Assembly (NCBI GenBank): GCA_024635585.1
Contig: JAGXIP010000010.1
Span: 1-49,030 of the forward strand
Length of the DNA: 49,030 nt
Reading direction: 5' to 3'
Source of the DNA: Saccharicrinis sp.
Lineage (GTDB): Bacteria; Bacteroidota; Bacteroidia; Bacteroidales; Marinilabiliaceae
This document shows positions 9,299-19,500 of this stretch, in pieces. A model generated the notes under the pieces. The model was not told where the DNA came from. It saw only the letters and a list, made by a program, of their open reading frames with translations, and did not search any database. Each line of letters begins with the position of its first letter. Position 1 is the first letter of the stretch. Both the position numbers and the translations under genes were made by a program.

Positions 9299-11857
9299 AT
9301 GATGATGAAAACTACAAAAATTGATGAACTAATGTACAAGTCCAATATAGGGACGAAATACAAATTGATGCGCTTCGGTTTCGCACTTATGCTTTTTCTG
9401 GGATCACTTGGCTTTTCTAATGCAGTAAAGGCTCAGGATTATCCCTTTACATTAGCCGATACAATAAATGTAACGTTGGACGTAGAAACAAGCGTACAGG
9501 AAACTTTTAAAAATCCTATTTTGGGTTATAATATTTTTGGTTTTAACTCTGCTGTAGAGAAAAGCCTAATCAATACCTTTAATCCAACAACCATGCGATT
9601 TCCTCATGGTTTATATGCCAATTGGTACGATTGGCGTACGGATCAAACAAGGGTTTTTGGAACAGAGACTTTCGAATACATTCATCGAAATACGGAAAAT
9701 AGGATAGCAACAATAAGCGAACTGAATGCTATTAACACGTTTGACCGCTTGAATAGAAAAGTGGGGATAGACGGTCTTGAACAATTGAACGCAGATAAAA
9801 AAGAAACAAATCAGGATCTTGGGTATGATGTGGTTTGGACATTGAACATGAGTGTTGATGGTGCAGATTTTACCAATGGAAGCCCCGAAACGGTTGCTCA
9901 CTACGAGGATCTAATTGCGCGTGGGTTTAATGTCAAGACAGTGGAAATGGGTAATGAATGTTTCTATCCTGGCCAACGCAGTTCCATTATTCCCAATGCA
10001 ACGGAATATATCGCCAGGGCAAAATCTATTTATGCAGCTTTAAAAGCAAAAGACCCAAATATTCAATTGTCTATCCCCCTGCTACGTCGAGGGTCGTTTG
10101 TAAACCCTGATTGGAATGCGGATTTAACGCAAGATACCACTTATTACGATGCCATTACAGTGCACACCTATATCGGTGCCGATCCCGATAATGCTAATAA
10201 TAGCGACGAGGCTTACAGTACCGCCTTAACAGCACGAAAAAGTCTAGCGTCTTCCACAAATGATTTTGTTCGTCCGTATTCAAAAGATAAACCTATTTGG
10301 TTAACCGAATGGGGCGTAAAATCAGGTGGCCCAAATGCAGCATCGGTATTGGGGATGGCCGATTGTTATCTTTTTATGGCCGAAAATCAAGATATCTATC
10401 ACCGGGCAAATTGGTTTAGTGTGAACGGGAAGCTTAATTCTTTTTTGATTTGGGATGGAAATAATATAGAATATCCCTTGAAAAAAACAGGTTTTGGCTC
10501 AACTCACGAAATCCTGAAAGGAATTTTTGAAAATAGCACACTGCTTCAAAGTGCTGTAACTACTACCCAACTTGTAGCTGGTGTAAATGCAGTAAATGCA
10601 CGCGCAGTAACCAAAGATGGAATTACAACTGTTTTTGCTATAAACTTAACCGATAAGCCTGCTGTATTTAAGCTCAACTTAGATGGAACACCTTCCAATC
10701 AAACATTTTTGCACGAGACAATGGCTTATGATAACGTGGGGCAGGAAAAGGTATTAGGAATTGATGTGAATCCCCTAAGCCTTGTAAAAGATGGTCAAGG
10801 TGAGATTATCTTACCTCCATTATCGTTAAATAAAATTACGCTGAAAGGCGAACCCGTACCCATTGAGTACGACGTTAATTTTGTAGCGCCTGCTAATGGA
10901 GCCAAAATGGATATGGGAACCAACCTTGTGGTGGAAGCAAATGCTGGAAGTGCCGTAACCAACGTTTCATTGTTTATTGATGATACATTGGTGCGGAGCA
11001 TTACAAGTGCTCCATACACTTGGGGTGAAGACACAACAGTAGATGTGGCATTAAAAAACCTGGCAGTAGGATTTTACAAGTTAAAATTAGTGGCCGAAAA
11101 TGCAGATATCGAAAGTATTTCCGATTCTATTACCATAGAAGTTCAAGATACGTCGTTGCAATACCCATATGCGGGTATAATTAAGATCCCCGGCAAATTT
11201 GAAGCAGAAAACTATGACCAGGGAGGCGAAGGTTTTGCTTATCACGATAGTGATGGTAGTAACCAAACGGGTGAGTTTCGGAACGACGGCGTGGATATTG
11301 GCACTGGCGGTTCGGGGTATGTTATTGGTTATACAAACAATAGCGAATGGCTCGAATATACCATTGATGTGGAAGAAGATGCTTTGTACGAAATGAATAT
11401 TTCCTATGCATCGGGCAGGCCGGGAGGTGGTGCCATAATTGGTGCTAGCTTATTCGATGAAGGAATAACGCTCGATTCGTCTTTCCCACTTGCGGTAACC
11501 GGTTCATGGGCCGACTATACCCAACAGTCTATTGGGAAATTTGAGTTAAGCAAAGGCAAGCATGTATTGCGCATCACGGTAGTAGAGCGAGGATTTAACC
11601 TTGATTGGATCGAATTTAAAAAAGCAACAAATACAAGTATTGAAAATACCTTTGCCAAAGGCACAAAAGTGTATCCCAATCCTAGTTCCAGTGGACAATT
11701 CAATTTATCCGAAGCGCAAAAATGGGAAGTATTCTCCTTGAATGGGATAAAAATAAACGAGGGCGAAGGGACTATTATTGATCTATCCCAGAATTCCAAA
11801 GGCGTTTATTTACTGAAAACACAAAAGGAGTCCTTTAAGTTGATAAAAATAAAGTAA
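9299..11857 (+). CDS. Clan GH-A glycoside hydrolase with Ig-like, CBM6 and T9SS sorting domains
   Basis: Modular secreted enzyme of 852 residues. The extended N-terminus (three Met codons, then a hydrophobic stretch from about residue 24 to 'VKAQ' near 46) is a signal peptide; the true start may be one of the internal Met codons. Residues ~60-520 look like a (beta/alpha)8 clan GH-A fold with probable acid/base Glu220 in 'EMGNECF' and nucleophile Glu337 in 'WLTEWGV'. I cannot assign the family. An Ig-like domain (about 522-616), a CBM6 module (about 630-775, with 'KFEAENYDQGGEG' and 'LDWIEF') and a type A T9SS sorting domain (about 790-852, 'VYPNPSSSGQF') follow. The sorting domain predicts export across the outer membrane and cell-surface attachment or release, so it is a candidate for initial polymer attack. 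Confidence 0.85.
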   Translation: MMMKTTKIDELMYKSNIGTKYKLMRFGFALMLFLGSLGFSNAVKAQDYPFTLADTINVTLDVETSVQETFKNPILGYNIFGFNSAVEKSLINTFNPTTMRFPHGLYANWYDWRTDQTRVFGTETFEYIHRNTENRIATISELNAINTFDRLNRKVGIDGLEQLNADKKETNQDLGYDVVWTLNMSVDGADFTNGSPETVAHYEDLIARGFNVKTVEMGNECFYPGQRSSIIPNATEYIARAKSIYAALKAKDPNIQLSIPLLRRGSFVNPDWNADLTQDTTYYDAITVHTYIGADPDNANNSDEAYSTALTARKSLASSTNDFVRPYSKDKPIWLTEWGVKSGGPNAASVLGMADCYLFMAENQDIYHRANWFSVNGKLNSFLIWDGNNIEYPLKKTGFGSTHEILKGIFENSTLLQSAVTTTQLVAGVNAVNARAVTKDGITTVFAINLTDKPAVFKLNLDGTPSNQTFLHETMAYDNVGQEKVLGIDVNPLSLVKDGQGEIILPPLSLNKITLKGEPVPIEYDVNFVAPANGAKMDMGTNLVVEANAGSAVTNVSLFIDDTLVRSITSAPYTWGEDTTVDVALKNLAVGFYKLKLVAENADIESISDSITIEVQDTSLQYPYAGIIKIPGKFEAENYDQGGEGFAYHDSDGSNQTGEFRNDGVDIGTGGSGYVIGYTNNSEWLEYTIDVEEDALYEMNISYASGRPGGGAIIGASLFDEGITLDSSFPLAVTGSWADYTQQSIGKFELSKGKHVLRITVVERGFNLDWIEFKKATNTSIENTFAKGTKVYPNPSSSGQFNLSEAQKWEVFSLNGIKINEGEGTIIDLSQNSKGVYLLKTQKESFKLIKIK

Positions 11858-11877
11858 TAGTATCCTTTTTGAAGAAA

Positions 11878-11914
11878 GGCTGTCTGCCGCATTGAGAAAA
11901 TGCGGCAGACAGCC
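11878..11914. terminator. Strong 16-bp hairpin downstream of the GH-A gene
   Basis: A perfect 16-bp stem (11878-11893 with 11899-11914, GC-rich, 5-nt loop) lies 20 bp after the stop codon. It is followed by a run of A rather than T on the + strand, so it is not a textbook rho-independent terminator; it may still stop transcription or protect the 3' end. Confidence 0.5.
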
Positions 11915-11952
11915 AAAAAAATAGAGAAGATGCAACCTTTAAAATTTAAAAT

Positions 11953-12075
11953 ATGAAACGAGCTTCAGAAGGGTTGGGGCGACCTGTCCCGCAGAATTGC
12001 GGGAGGCTATGAGAGTTCACTCACACATTACCGGTCCCGCTTTAGTGGGAGGGGGGATTGTAATGGCGAGTTCTC
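11953..12075 (+). repeat. ATGAAACGAGC dispersed repeat, copy A (with nested palindromes)
   Basis: Shares with copies at 33838, 42917 and 43073 the blocks ATGAAACGAGC, ATGAGAG...CTCACA, a TCCCGC/GGGA hairpin, GATTGTAATGGCGAGTTC in that order. In this copy GC-rich palindromes sit after the first block and after the CTCACA block. It lacks the GTGGCAATTGAAA 3' end of the copies at 33838 and 43073. Confidence 0.7.
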
Positions 12076-12100
12076 TGTCTACCCGTTAAACGAGGGGTAA

Positions 12101-12199
12101 ATCGGCTTTCAGGCCGAAACTGGTGAAATTCTATACCGAAACATTACAATCAAAGAATTTAAAGAGATTATTGCTAAGGATGAATTTATAAAAGAGTAA
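12101..12199 (+). pseudogene. C-terminal remnant resembling a DUF1080 (3-keto-disaccharide hydrolase-like) protein
   Basis: After an in-frame TAA, 32 codons read IGFQAETGEILYRNITIKEF followed by a charged tail and a stop. The pattern IG(L/F)QAE-G---(Y/F)RNI-IKE is the characteristic end of DUF1080 concanavalin-like domains, which act on modified disaccharides or bind sugars. No upstream part of the gene is present: the dispersed repeat ends 25 bp before it. This looks like the residue of a deleted sugar-processing gene at an old rearrangement junction. The identification rests on a short match by eye. Confidence 0.45.
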
Positions 12200-12476
12200 A
12201 ATTTAGAATCTATTGTATTTTAATAATAAAAAATATCAATTTCTAAACTGTATTTATTGAACTTTCGTTTCAAATTGAGATATAAGTTCAGTTCTGGTAT
12301 ATAAATTCGCGAATCTGAATAGAAAGTGCAGCTGTTAAGCCTGGAAATTAAATAACATTGTAATTAATAAATTTTAACAGTTTTAAGTATCAAATCATAG
12401 AATTGTTAAAATTTAGAAGAATGCGAAGGATGTAAATCTCAAGTAAAATTTAGTTCTCATTTAATTATATGTTATT

Positions 12477-15400
12477 ATGAAAAAAAATTTCCTATTGTTT
12501 TTAGTCGTCTTTATGGCTATACAGTTTAATGCTCTTGCCGAGCGCATTAATATTCCGGGGCTGAATATTCCTGGGCTAATTATTTCGGAGGTAAGGCCCG
12601 ATAATGAAACTACTGCCTATGTGGAATTAACTAACGTGGGTGATTCAGCTATTGATCTTTCATCTTTCGTTTTGTATTCGGTATTCTACAATACTAGAAT
12701 TAACGAAGTGTCGGATAGTATTATTAATCTTAGAATGACTAATCCTGAGAATAGTAATACTGTTGGTAAAGTATATTTAAAAGGAATGCTTCAGCCAGGT
12801 GAATCGTATGTTGTATCCTCAGTGTGGGATGCCAATGATGCCAGAGGTTCTGGTAATCCAAGGCATAATACGGCTCTAGCTGAGATAGGCAATCAGTTTG
12901 TTTACAAAGCGGAGCCTACCAATACAAATGGCTGGATAAATAAACCAGAATGGCAATGTTTTGGAAAAGACTCTGTGGGCGATCCACATTGGTGGGGAAC
13001 AGAATTAGAGCTGTTATATGCACAGTCCTCAGCAGGTTATCTTCTTAAATGGTTCTTTGAAACAGATTTGGGTACGGTTGACTCTACGTTTATCGATAAT
13101 TTTAACTTTTTTTACGAACCAAATTCTGTAGGTTCCAAAGGGACTGAGATTCGTTCTATTGCTGGTATAGAAGATGCCATGACTACCAGTGTTATGGTGC
13201 GTAAAGCTGCTGTAAAAAAAGGTAATTTAAAATGGGATCAATCTCGCGGAACGGATGCGCTTACTTCGGAATGGTTGGTAATACCAAAAAATAATTCCAG
13301 GCACGATGCTTTTACTTCGGTAGGAGTACATGGTGATTATGATCTTGATTATACCGTAAAAGATCCTGCAACTATTATTCTTAATGAACAAGCAAAAACC
13401 ATTTCAGTGCCTTGGCAATTGACACGTGGCGATTCTCTTTCGCACTACTTTAACTTAGGCAAAGGGATGAGTTGGGATTATAACCTGAATGCTTCATTCG
13501 AGGATACGGCATCTTTTATTGCTCGTCCAGGTGATATGTTTACTTTTTATGCTGTTGGAAATCAGTTACAGAAAGTCGATTATACATTGCAAGTTCGTGA
13601 GCCGGAACCAGATGTCGCATTGGTTTTCCCCAAGCGTCGCCTTGTACTCACAGAGAATCTTGTTCTGAATGAAGTAACTGGTTTAATGGATACGGTTATC
13701 ACCAGATCCTGGTCAAATTTTGTTTATGGTGTGGTTGAAGGTGAACAGATAGACACTATTTATAATGTGCCTTTTGCAACACGTACCGATAGTTTATTAA
13801 AGTATTTGGATAAACCAGCAAAAGCTAACTTGGAATTTGTATTTGTTGATGGTTTGAATCGTATTGACGTGATGCACGGCGATAAGCTGAAAGTAACTTC
13901 CGAAAATGGGACAGAAAAAGAATATTTTGTGTCTGTTTTGGATTACATTCCAAGTAATAATGCTCTTTTAAGTACGGTTACCTGGCCCGATATTGATAAG
14001 GATTTGTACCCAAGATGGAACATGGGCGATACACTTACAGATTTCACGCCATTGAAAACTGAATATATTATTCAGTTACGCAGCGATGCCAAGCAAATTC
14101 CTGCTTTCCAGTTTAAACCGCAAAATTTCAAATCTCGTATTGAAGTGAAAAATGCGGAAGATATTGATGGTACTTTGGCACAACGCACAACGTCGGTTAC
14201 TGTATATGCCGAAAGTGATACTACTATGCTAACGTATAATTTCCAATTCGTAAAGCAAGGTCCTGTGCAACCAAATGAGGCGGAGCCATTTTTCTCAGAA
14301 TTTATGAAGAAAGGCCACACGCAAGGATATGCTGTGGAGGTTTATAACCCTGGTACGGTTGAGTTGGATTTGAGCAGGTATTGCTTTTTAAGAGGTGCTG
14401 CTGGTCAAACTTGGCAAGAAGCCGTTGAAACTGTTGTTGCTGGCGATACACCAGGTACGTTTGGTACACCTGAACTTAAAATTTACCAAACGCACTATTT
14501 CCCTTCTAAACGATGGATAGCAGATGGTTCTATCGCTGATTGGAATGCTATCCCCAATGAAGAAAATCCTTATGTAGGTAAAGGTTTCTTAAGAGACGAC
14601 AACCAAACGGATCCCTATGTAAAAGGTGGTGATGTGTGGATTGCAGGTGTTGCTACCAGAGCCCCGGGAACAAGCTCTTATCAAGATAAAATTAAATTAG
14701 AATCAGACTTTCTTTTTAAAGGAAGTACCGCTGATAATACGTATTATGCTTGGGACTCAACAGCTATCTATCAACAATCTAATGTGGCCTGGACATATAA
14801 CTATGTATATTTATTAAAGTGTATTAACGATTCTATATTAGAAGGTACCAAGGATGTGAGAGATGCTAGTGCTTATGAGCTTATTGATCGTTTTGAGGCG
14901 ATAGGCGACTCTGTTGCAGGTGTAAAACTTACTGGTACCATGGCCTTGGTTCGCAAGCCACATATAACTAATGGTACGCTTGAGCGTATTGGTGGAGGTA
15001 GCGAAACGGCAGAAAGTTCGGAATGGATTATTGATACAAGTAACCCAACGGACAACTTAGGTATCCACGTCATGGATCCTATTACCAACTATGCATCAAC
15101 GGTTACATCTGTTAAGTTTGTTGTTACGCCCGGTTACAGAGGCGACAATCTCTCAATTACTGGTAATATAGCCGATTATACGCCTACAACCATTGCTTTA
15201 CTATTGGACAAAGCGGAGGCTAGTGCAACATTTGTATTTATGCGTGGTGCCACGGAATTGACTGCTAACCAGAGTTTAGCTGAGGGCGATATGTTGGAGG
15301 TGACTTCAGGTAACGGTAAATCAACAACAATGTATAAGTTAATCAATGCACCATTGGATGGTAATACTTCTTTAACTGCAAAGGCTGGTTCTGGATTAAC

Positions 15401-16157
15401 TGTTGTAGGTGATAAGGTAACCGGTGTAACTTTCGGTATGACATTGAAGGAAGCGATGATGAATCTGGAAGTGGCAAATACATCTATTCTTAATGTGCTT
15501 GATGCTAATACGGGTGCTTTACAGCCTCTGGTAGTTCATAATTTGGATACAGTGGTGATGGATGTAATGGTTAGTAAAAATGTAAAACTACAAGTGGTTG
15601 CCGAAAATTACGATAAGGCCATTTATACTTTCGATTTTAGTTTGGCCAGTGATCAAGCGGTTTTAGGATCTAATATCTTAAAAATTGATCAGGCTAAGAG
15701 GCAGCTTTTGGAGCTTCCAATTGGCTCTACACCTACTAGTTTCTTGTCGATGGTTTTTGCAAACGAAGGTGCAACGATACGAATCCTGGATAGGGCTGGT
15801 TTCGAACGTACCAATGGTTTAATGAATGTTGATGATGAGATTGAAGTAACGGCTCCTGATGGTATAGCTAAATCCATCTATGGTATAGCCGTAGCAGGGC
15901 ATTATACCACTATTAAAGGTGGTGCTGAATCTGCAACTAAAGTGGTGTTATATCCTATGCCAGTCACTTATGTTCTAAACATTCAAGGTTTTGACTTAGC
16001 ATCGATTCAGGTATTTACACTTTCTGGTACCATGATTATTTCTCAAACTTCATCAAGCAATAGTGTAGATGTAAGTGGTTTACCTAAAGGAGTGTATATC
16101 ATTAAAATGAAGGATGTAAACGGTGTAGTTGCCGTGGATAAATTCCTTAAGAAGTAA
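12477..16157 (+). CDS. Large T9SS-exported lamin-tail-domain-like surface protein, paralog 1
   Basis: 1,226-residue exported protein of unknown function. A signal peptide (MKKNFLLFLVVFMAIQFNAL) is followed by a lamin-tail-like segment (about 33-150: 'LIISEVRPDNETTAYVELTN', 'LQPGESYVVSS'). A second similar segment lies near residue 605 ('FFSEFMKKGHTQGYAVEVYN', 'LDLSRYCFLRG'), with repeated beta-rich units between and after. The last 71 residues (from 'VVLYPMPVTYVL' to the Lys-Lys end) form a type A T9SS sorting domain, so it should reach the cell surface. It closely resembles the next gene from end to end. Lamin-tail domains in bacteria occur in secreted nucleases and adhesive surface proteins; no catalytic motif is visible here. 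Position directly before the FAS1/SusC/SusD array suggests a surface binding or scaffold role (inference). Confidence 0.8.
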   Translation: MKKNFLLFLVVFMAIQFNALAERINIPGLNIPGLIISEVRPDNETTAYVELTNVGDSAIDLSSFVLYSVFYNTRINEVSDSIINLRMTNPENSNTVGKVYLKGMLQPGESYVVSSVWDANDARGSGNPRHNTALAEIGNQFVYKAEPTNTNGWINKPEWQCFGKDSVGDPHWWGTELELLYAQSSAGYLLKWFFETDLGTVDSTFIDNFNFFYEPNSVGSKGTEIRSIAGIEDAMTTSVMVRKAAVKKGNLKWDQSRGTDALTSEWLVIPKNNSRHDAFTSVGVHGDYDLDYTVKDPATIILNEQAKTISVPWQLTRGDSLSHYFNLGKGMSWDYNLNASFEDTASFIARPGDMFTFYAVGNQLQKVDYTLQVREPEPDVALVFPKRRLVLTENLVLNEVTGLMDTVITRSWSNFVYGVVEGEQIDTIYNVPFATRTDSLLKYLDKPAKANLEFVFVDGLNRIDVMHGDKLKVTSENGTEKEYFVSVLDYIPSNNALLSTVTWPDIDKDLYPRWNMGDTLTDFTPLKTEYIIQLRSDAKQIPAFQFKPQNFKSRIEVKNAEDIDGTLAQRTTSVTVYAESDTTMLTYNFQFVKQGPVQPNEAEPFFSEFMKKGHTQGYAVEVYNPGTVELDLSRYCFLRGAAGQTWQEAVETVVAGDTPGTFGTPELKIYQTHYFPSKRWIADGSIADWNAIPNEENPYVGKGFLRDDNQTDPYVKGGDVWIAGVATRAPGTSSYQDKIKLESDFLFKGSTADNTYYAWDSTAIYQQSNVAWTYNYVYLLKCINDSILEGTKDVRDASAYELIDRFEAIGDSVAGVKLTGTMALVRKPHITNGTLERIGGGSETAESSEWIIDTSNPTDNLGIHVMDPITNYASTVTSVKFVVTPGYRGDNLSITGNIADYTPTTIALLLDKAEASATFVFMRGATELTANQSLAEGDMLEVTSGNGKSTTMYKLINAPLDGNTSLTAKAGSGLTVVGDKVTGVTFGMTLKEAMMNLEVANTSILNVLDANTGALQPLVVHNLDTVVMDVMVSKNVKLQVVAENYDKAIYTFDFSLASDQAVLGSNILKIDQAKRQLLELPIGSTPTSFLSMVFANEGATIRILDRAGFERTNGLMNVDDEIEVTAPDGIAKSIYGIAVAGHYTTIKGGAESATKVVLYPMPVTYVLNIQGFDLASIQVFTLSGTMIISQTSSSNSVDVSGLPKGVYIIKMKDVNGVVAVDKFLKK

Positions 16158-16191
16158 ACCTTTCATGCAAAACATGAAGTGCTAATAATTT

Positions 16192-16226
16192 GAGGTCAGA
16201 TAACTTTTTATATCTGACCTCTTTTA
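16192..16226 (+). terminator. Rho-independent terminator after lamin-tail paralog 1
   Basis: GAGGTCAGATA (16192-16202) pairs perfectly with TATCTGACCTC (16211-16221) across an 8-nt loop and is followed by TTTTA. It lies 34 bp after the stop codon. Confidence 0.85.
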
Positions 16227-16298
16227 TTAATAAATGTAAAAGAAAATTGAAGTATGTTGATGCTGAGAGGTAAAATACTGTCACTCATGTCGTGTTGT

Positions 16299-16345
16299 TG
16301 CAACATTTCTATTAAAATGCAACAATATTTACAGACTATGCAACA
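16299..16345. promoter_or_regulatory. Three TGCAACA direct repeats, possible operator
   Basis: TGCAACA occurs at 16299, 16318 and 16339, spacings of 19 and 21 bp, close to two helical turns. They lie upstream of paralog 2 and have no evident counterpart before paralog 1. Binding by a regulator is inference from spacing only. Confidence 0.25.
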
Positions 16346-16557
16346 ACAGTAGTAATAGAATTTGTGGTTAAAAGGTAATTTTGACAATAATTAATTCATT
16401 AAAGCAAAGCGTGTAACCTGGCATTTTCACAAACAGGTTTTCACAGGGTAAATTTTTTAAACATTTTTAAGTATCGAGTATGCTATTGTTAAAAAAATCC
16501 CGAATGCCAAGGATACAAGTTTTGTGTCAAAATTATTAATAATTAAAATGTATTATT

Positions 16558-19500
16558 ATGAAAAAAGGTTTTCTATTGTTTCTAGTCGTCTTTATGGCGA
16601 TACAGTTTAACGTGCTTGCCGATAATCCGGTTCGCATTAATATCCCGGGTTTAAACCTTCCGAAGTTACTTATTACGGAGGTACGACCTGATGGCGAAAC
16701 TACGGCTTATGTTGAGTTGACTAATATAGGTGATACCCCCATTGATTTGGCAACATCCGAGAATGAATATTTTGTATTGGAATCTGTGTTCTACAATACC
16801 AGACTTGTTGCAGTATCAGATAGTGTTATTGAGTTCAACCGAGCCAACAGTATTCTAGAAGAGCAGGTTGGTAAAGTATATTTAAAAGGTATAATTCAGC
16901 CGGGTGAATCTTTTGTTGTGGCTTCTGTTTGGGATACTGATGACGCAAGAGGTTCTGGTATTCCAAGACACAATACTGCGATAGCGCAAATAGGCAATCA
17001 ATTTGTATACAAAGACGAGAGTACATTTACCAATGGTTGGATTAATAAACCGGAATGGCAAACTTTTGGAAAAGACTCCGTGTATTCAGGTGAGCCTACA
17101 ATTGAGCTTTTGCGTGCAGAGTCCTCAGCTGGTTACTTGATTCGCTGGTTTTATCAAGCGGAGGATCTAACTTTTACATCTACGTATATCGATCAATTCA
17201 ACTTTTTTCACCATCCAGAGGTAAATGGCTCGGAGAAAGGGAGAGAAATTTTCTCTATTGCTGGTGTGGAAGATGCCATGACTACAAGTGTTATGGTGCG
17301 TAAAGCCATTGTAAATAAAGGTAATTTAAATTGGGATCAATCTCGTGGTACCGATGCTACAACTTCAGAATGGTTGGTGATACCAAAAAATAGTTCCAGG
17401 CGTGATGCTTTTACCACCGTAGGAGTACATGGTGTTTATAACCTTGATTATACGCTTAACGATCCTGCAACTATTACTGTTGATGAAGGTGCAAAAACCA
17501 TATCAGTTCCTTGGGAGTTGACGCGTGGTGATTCTCTTTCTCATTATTTCGATTTAGGCAAAGGGATGAGTTGGGCGTATAAACTTAATGGTGTTTCCGC
17601 AGATACGGCATCATATATTGCTCGCGATGACGATATGTTTTCTTTCTATGCTGTAGGTAACGTATTAGATCGAGTTGATTACACCTTGGAAGTTCGTGAA
17701 CCAGAAGCAGATGTAGCAATGGTTTTTCCAAAACGTCGTCTTAACTTCGGCGAGGAAATTGTTACCGACGAAATAACAGGTTTAGTTGATACCGTTGCTA
17801 CAAGATCTTGGTCTGGTTTCCTTTTTCCTGTGGTAGAAGGTCCTGTGATTGATACTATTATTAACGTACCTTTTGCAACACGTACCGATAGCTTATTGCT
17901 ATATTTGGATAAACCAGCAAAAGCTACATTCGATATTGTATTTGTTGATGGTAAAAATCGTATTGACCTTATGCTTGGCGATATACTTAAAGTAACTTCT
18001 GAAAATAGAGCTACCGTAAAAGAATATTTTATTAAGGTTAATGAGCACGAAGTAGGTCAAAATGCCCTTTTAAGCTCAGTAACATGGCCTGATATTGACA
18101 AGATGTTATACCCACGATGGAACGTTGGTGATACACTTCCGGAATTTGACCCTTTAAAAACAGAATATTTTGTAGAGTTGCGCTCTGATGCCAAAAAAAT
18201 TCCTGCTTTCCAGTTTAAAACGCAAGATTTAAAAGCAAGAACTGAAGTAAAATCGGCAGTTAGTATTAATGGTAACTTGGAACAACGTACAACTTCTGTT
18301 AAAGTATATGCCGAGAGTGATACAACTACTTTGACGTATAACTTCCGATTTGTAAAGCAAAGAGCTCCCGTGCAACCAAATAATGCCGAGCCATTTATTT
18401 CAGAATTATTGAAGAATATAAATACGCAAGGATATGCCGTGGAAATTTACAACCCCGGTACGGAAGAGCTGGACTTGAGCCAATATATGTACGTACGAGG
18501 TAACTCTGGTCAAACTTGGCAACAAGCTGTTGCAACGCTTATAGCCACAAACAATGCAGGTGCATATGCAAGTGGAAATCAACTTAAAATATACAAAACA
18601 CACTATTCTCCTTCTAAGCGATGGGCAGCAGATGGTTCGTTAGAAGCATGGTCAGCTACCCCTACCGAAGAAAATCCATTTATCGGTCAAGGTTTCTTAA
18701 AGGACGATAACCAAACTGACCCATGGGTTGACGGGCAAGATGTTTGGATTGCAGGTATAGGTATGGGTACAGGCGATACGCACGTGAAAATACGACAGGA
18801 ATCAGATTTTCTTTTTAGAGGGAATGAGGCCGAAGGTAACATGTATGCTTGGGATTCAACCTTGATTCTTCACCGCGAAACACCTGTTTGGACATACAAT
18901 AATACCTTCTTGTTAAAAATTCTTAACGATTCAATTATTTATGGAACAAAGGTAGTGACGGATCCTGCTGACTATGAGCTTATTGATCGTTTTGATGCAA
19001 TTGGAGACTCTGTTGGAGGCGAAAATTTGAGTGGTAATCTCTCTATAGTTCGTAAACCATCGGTTAGTAAAGGTAATGTTGATCCTTTTGGTGGTGGTAC
19101 TGAAACTGCTGAAAGTTCTGAATGGATTGTAAGAAAAGGTCATTTAGTTGACAACCTGGGAATTCACGTGATGGATCCTATTACTAACTTCGTGTCTACT
19201 GTGACCTCTTTGAAGTTAATTGTTACGCCTGGTTATAGAGGCGCGGATCTTACGATTACCGGTAACATTGCTGATTATACGCCTACAACCATTGCTTTGG
19301 TATTGGATAAAGGAGATATGAGTCAAACATTTGAATTTAAACGTGGTGAGGTGGTTTTAACTGCTGAGCAAAGTTTAATTGATGGCGATGTGTTAACAGT
19401 GACTTCTGGTGACGGTAGAGCTCAAACAATGTACACCTTGGTGAATCAACCTTTAAATAGCAGTACTTCATTAACTGCAAAAGCTGGTTCTGGTTTAACA

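Larger units (their letters stand above)
11858..12476. other. 619-bp intergenic region with hairpin, dispersed repeat and gene remnant
   Basis: No intact gene. In order it holds a 16-bp-stem hairpin (11878-11914), a copy of the ATGAAACGAGC repeat (11953-12075), a 32-codon protein remnant (12101-12199), then AT-rich leader sequence before the first lamin-tail gene. The last ~90 bp resemble the leader of the paralogous gene at 16558. Confidence 0.7.
16158..16557. other. 400-bp intergenic region between the lamin-tail paralogs
   Basis: Contains the terminator of paralog 1 (16192-16226), three spaced TGCAACA repeats (16299-16345) and an AT-rich leader. The segment from about 16462 to the ATG resembles the leader of paralog 1 (a shared TTTTAAGTATC block, ATTGTTAAAA, then GAATGC-AAGGAT), showing that the duplication included upstream DNA. 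No gene seen. Confidence 0.65.
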
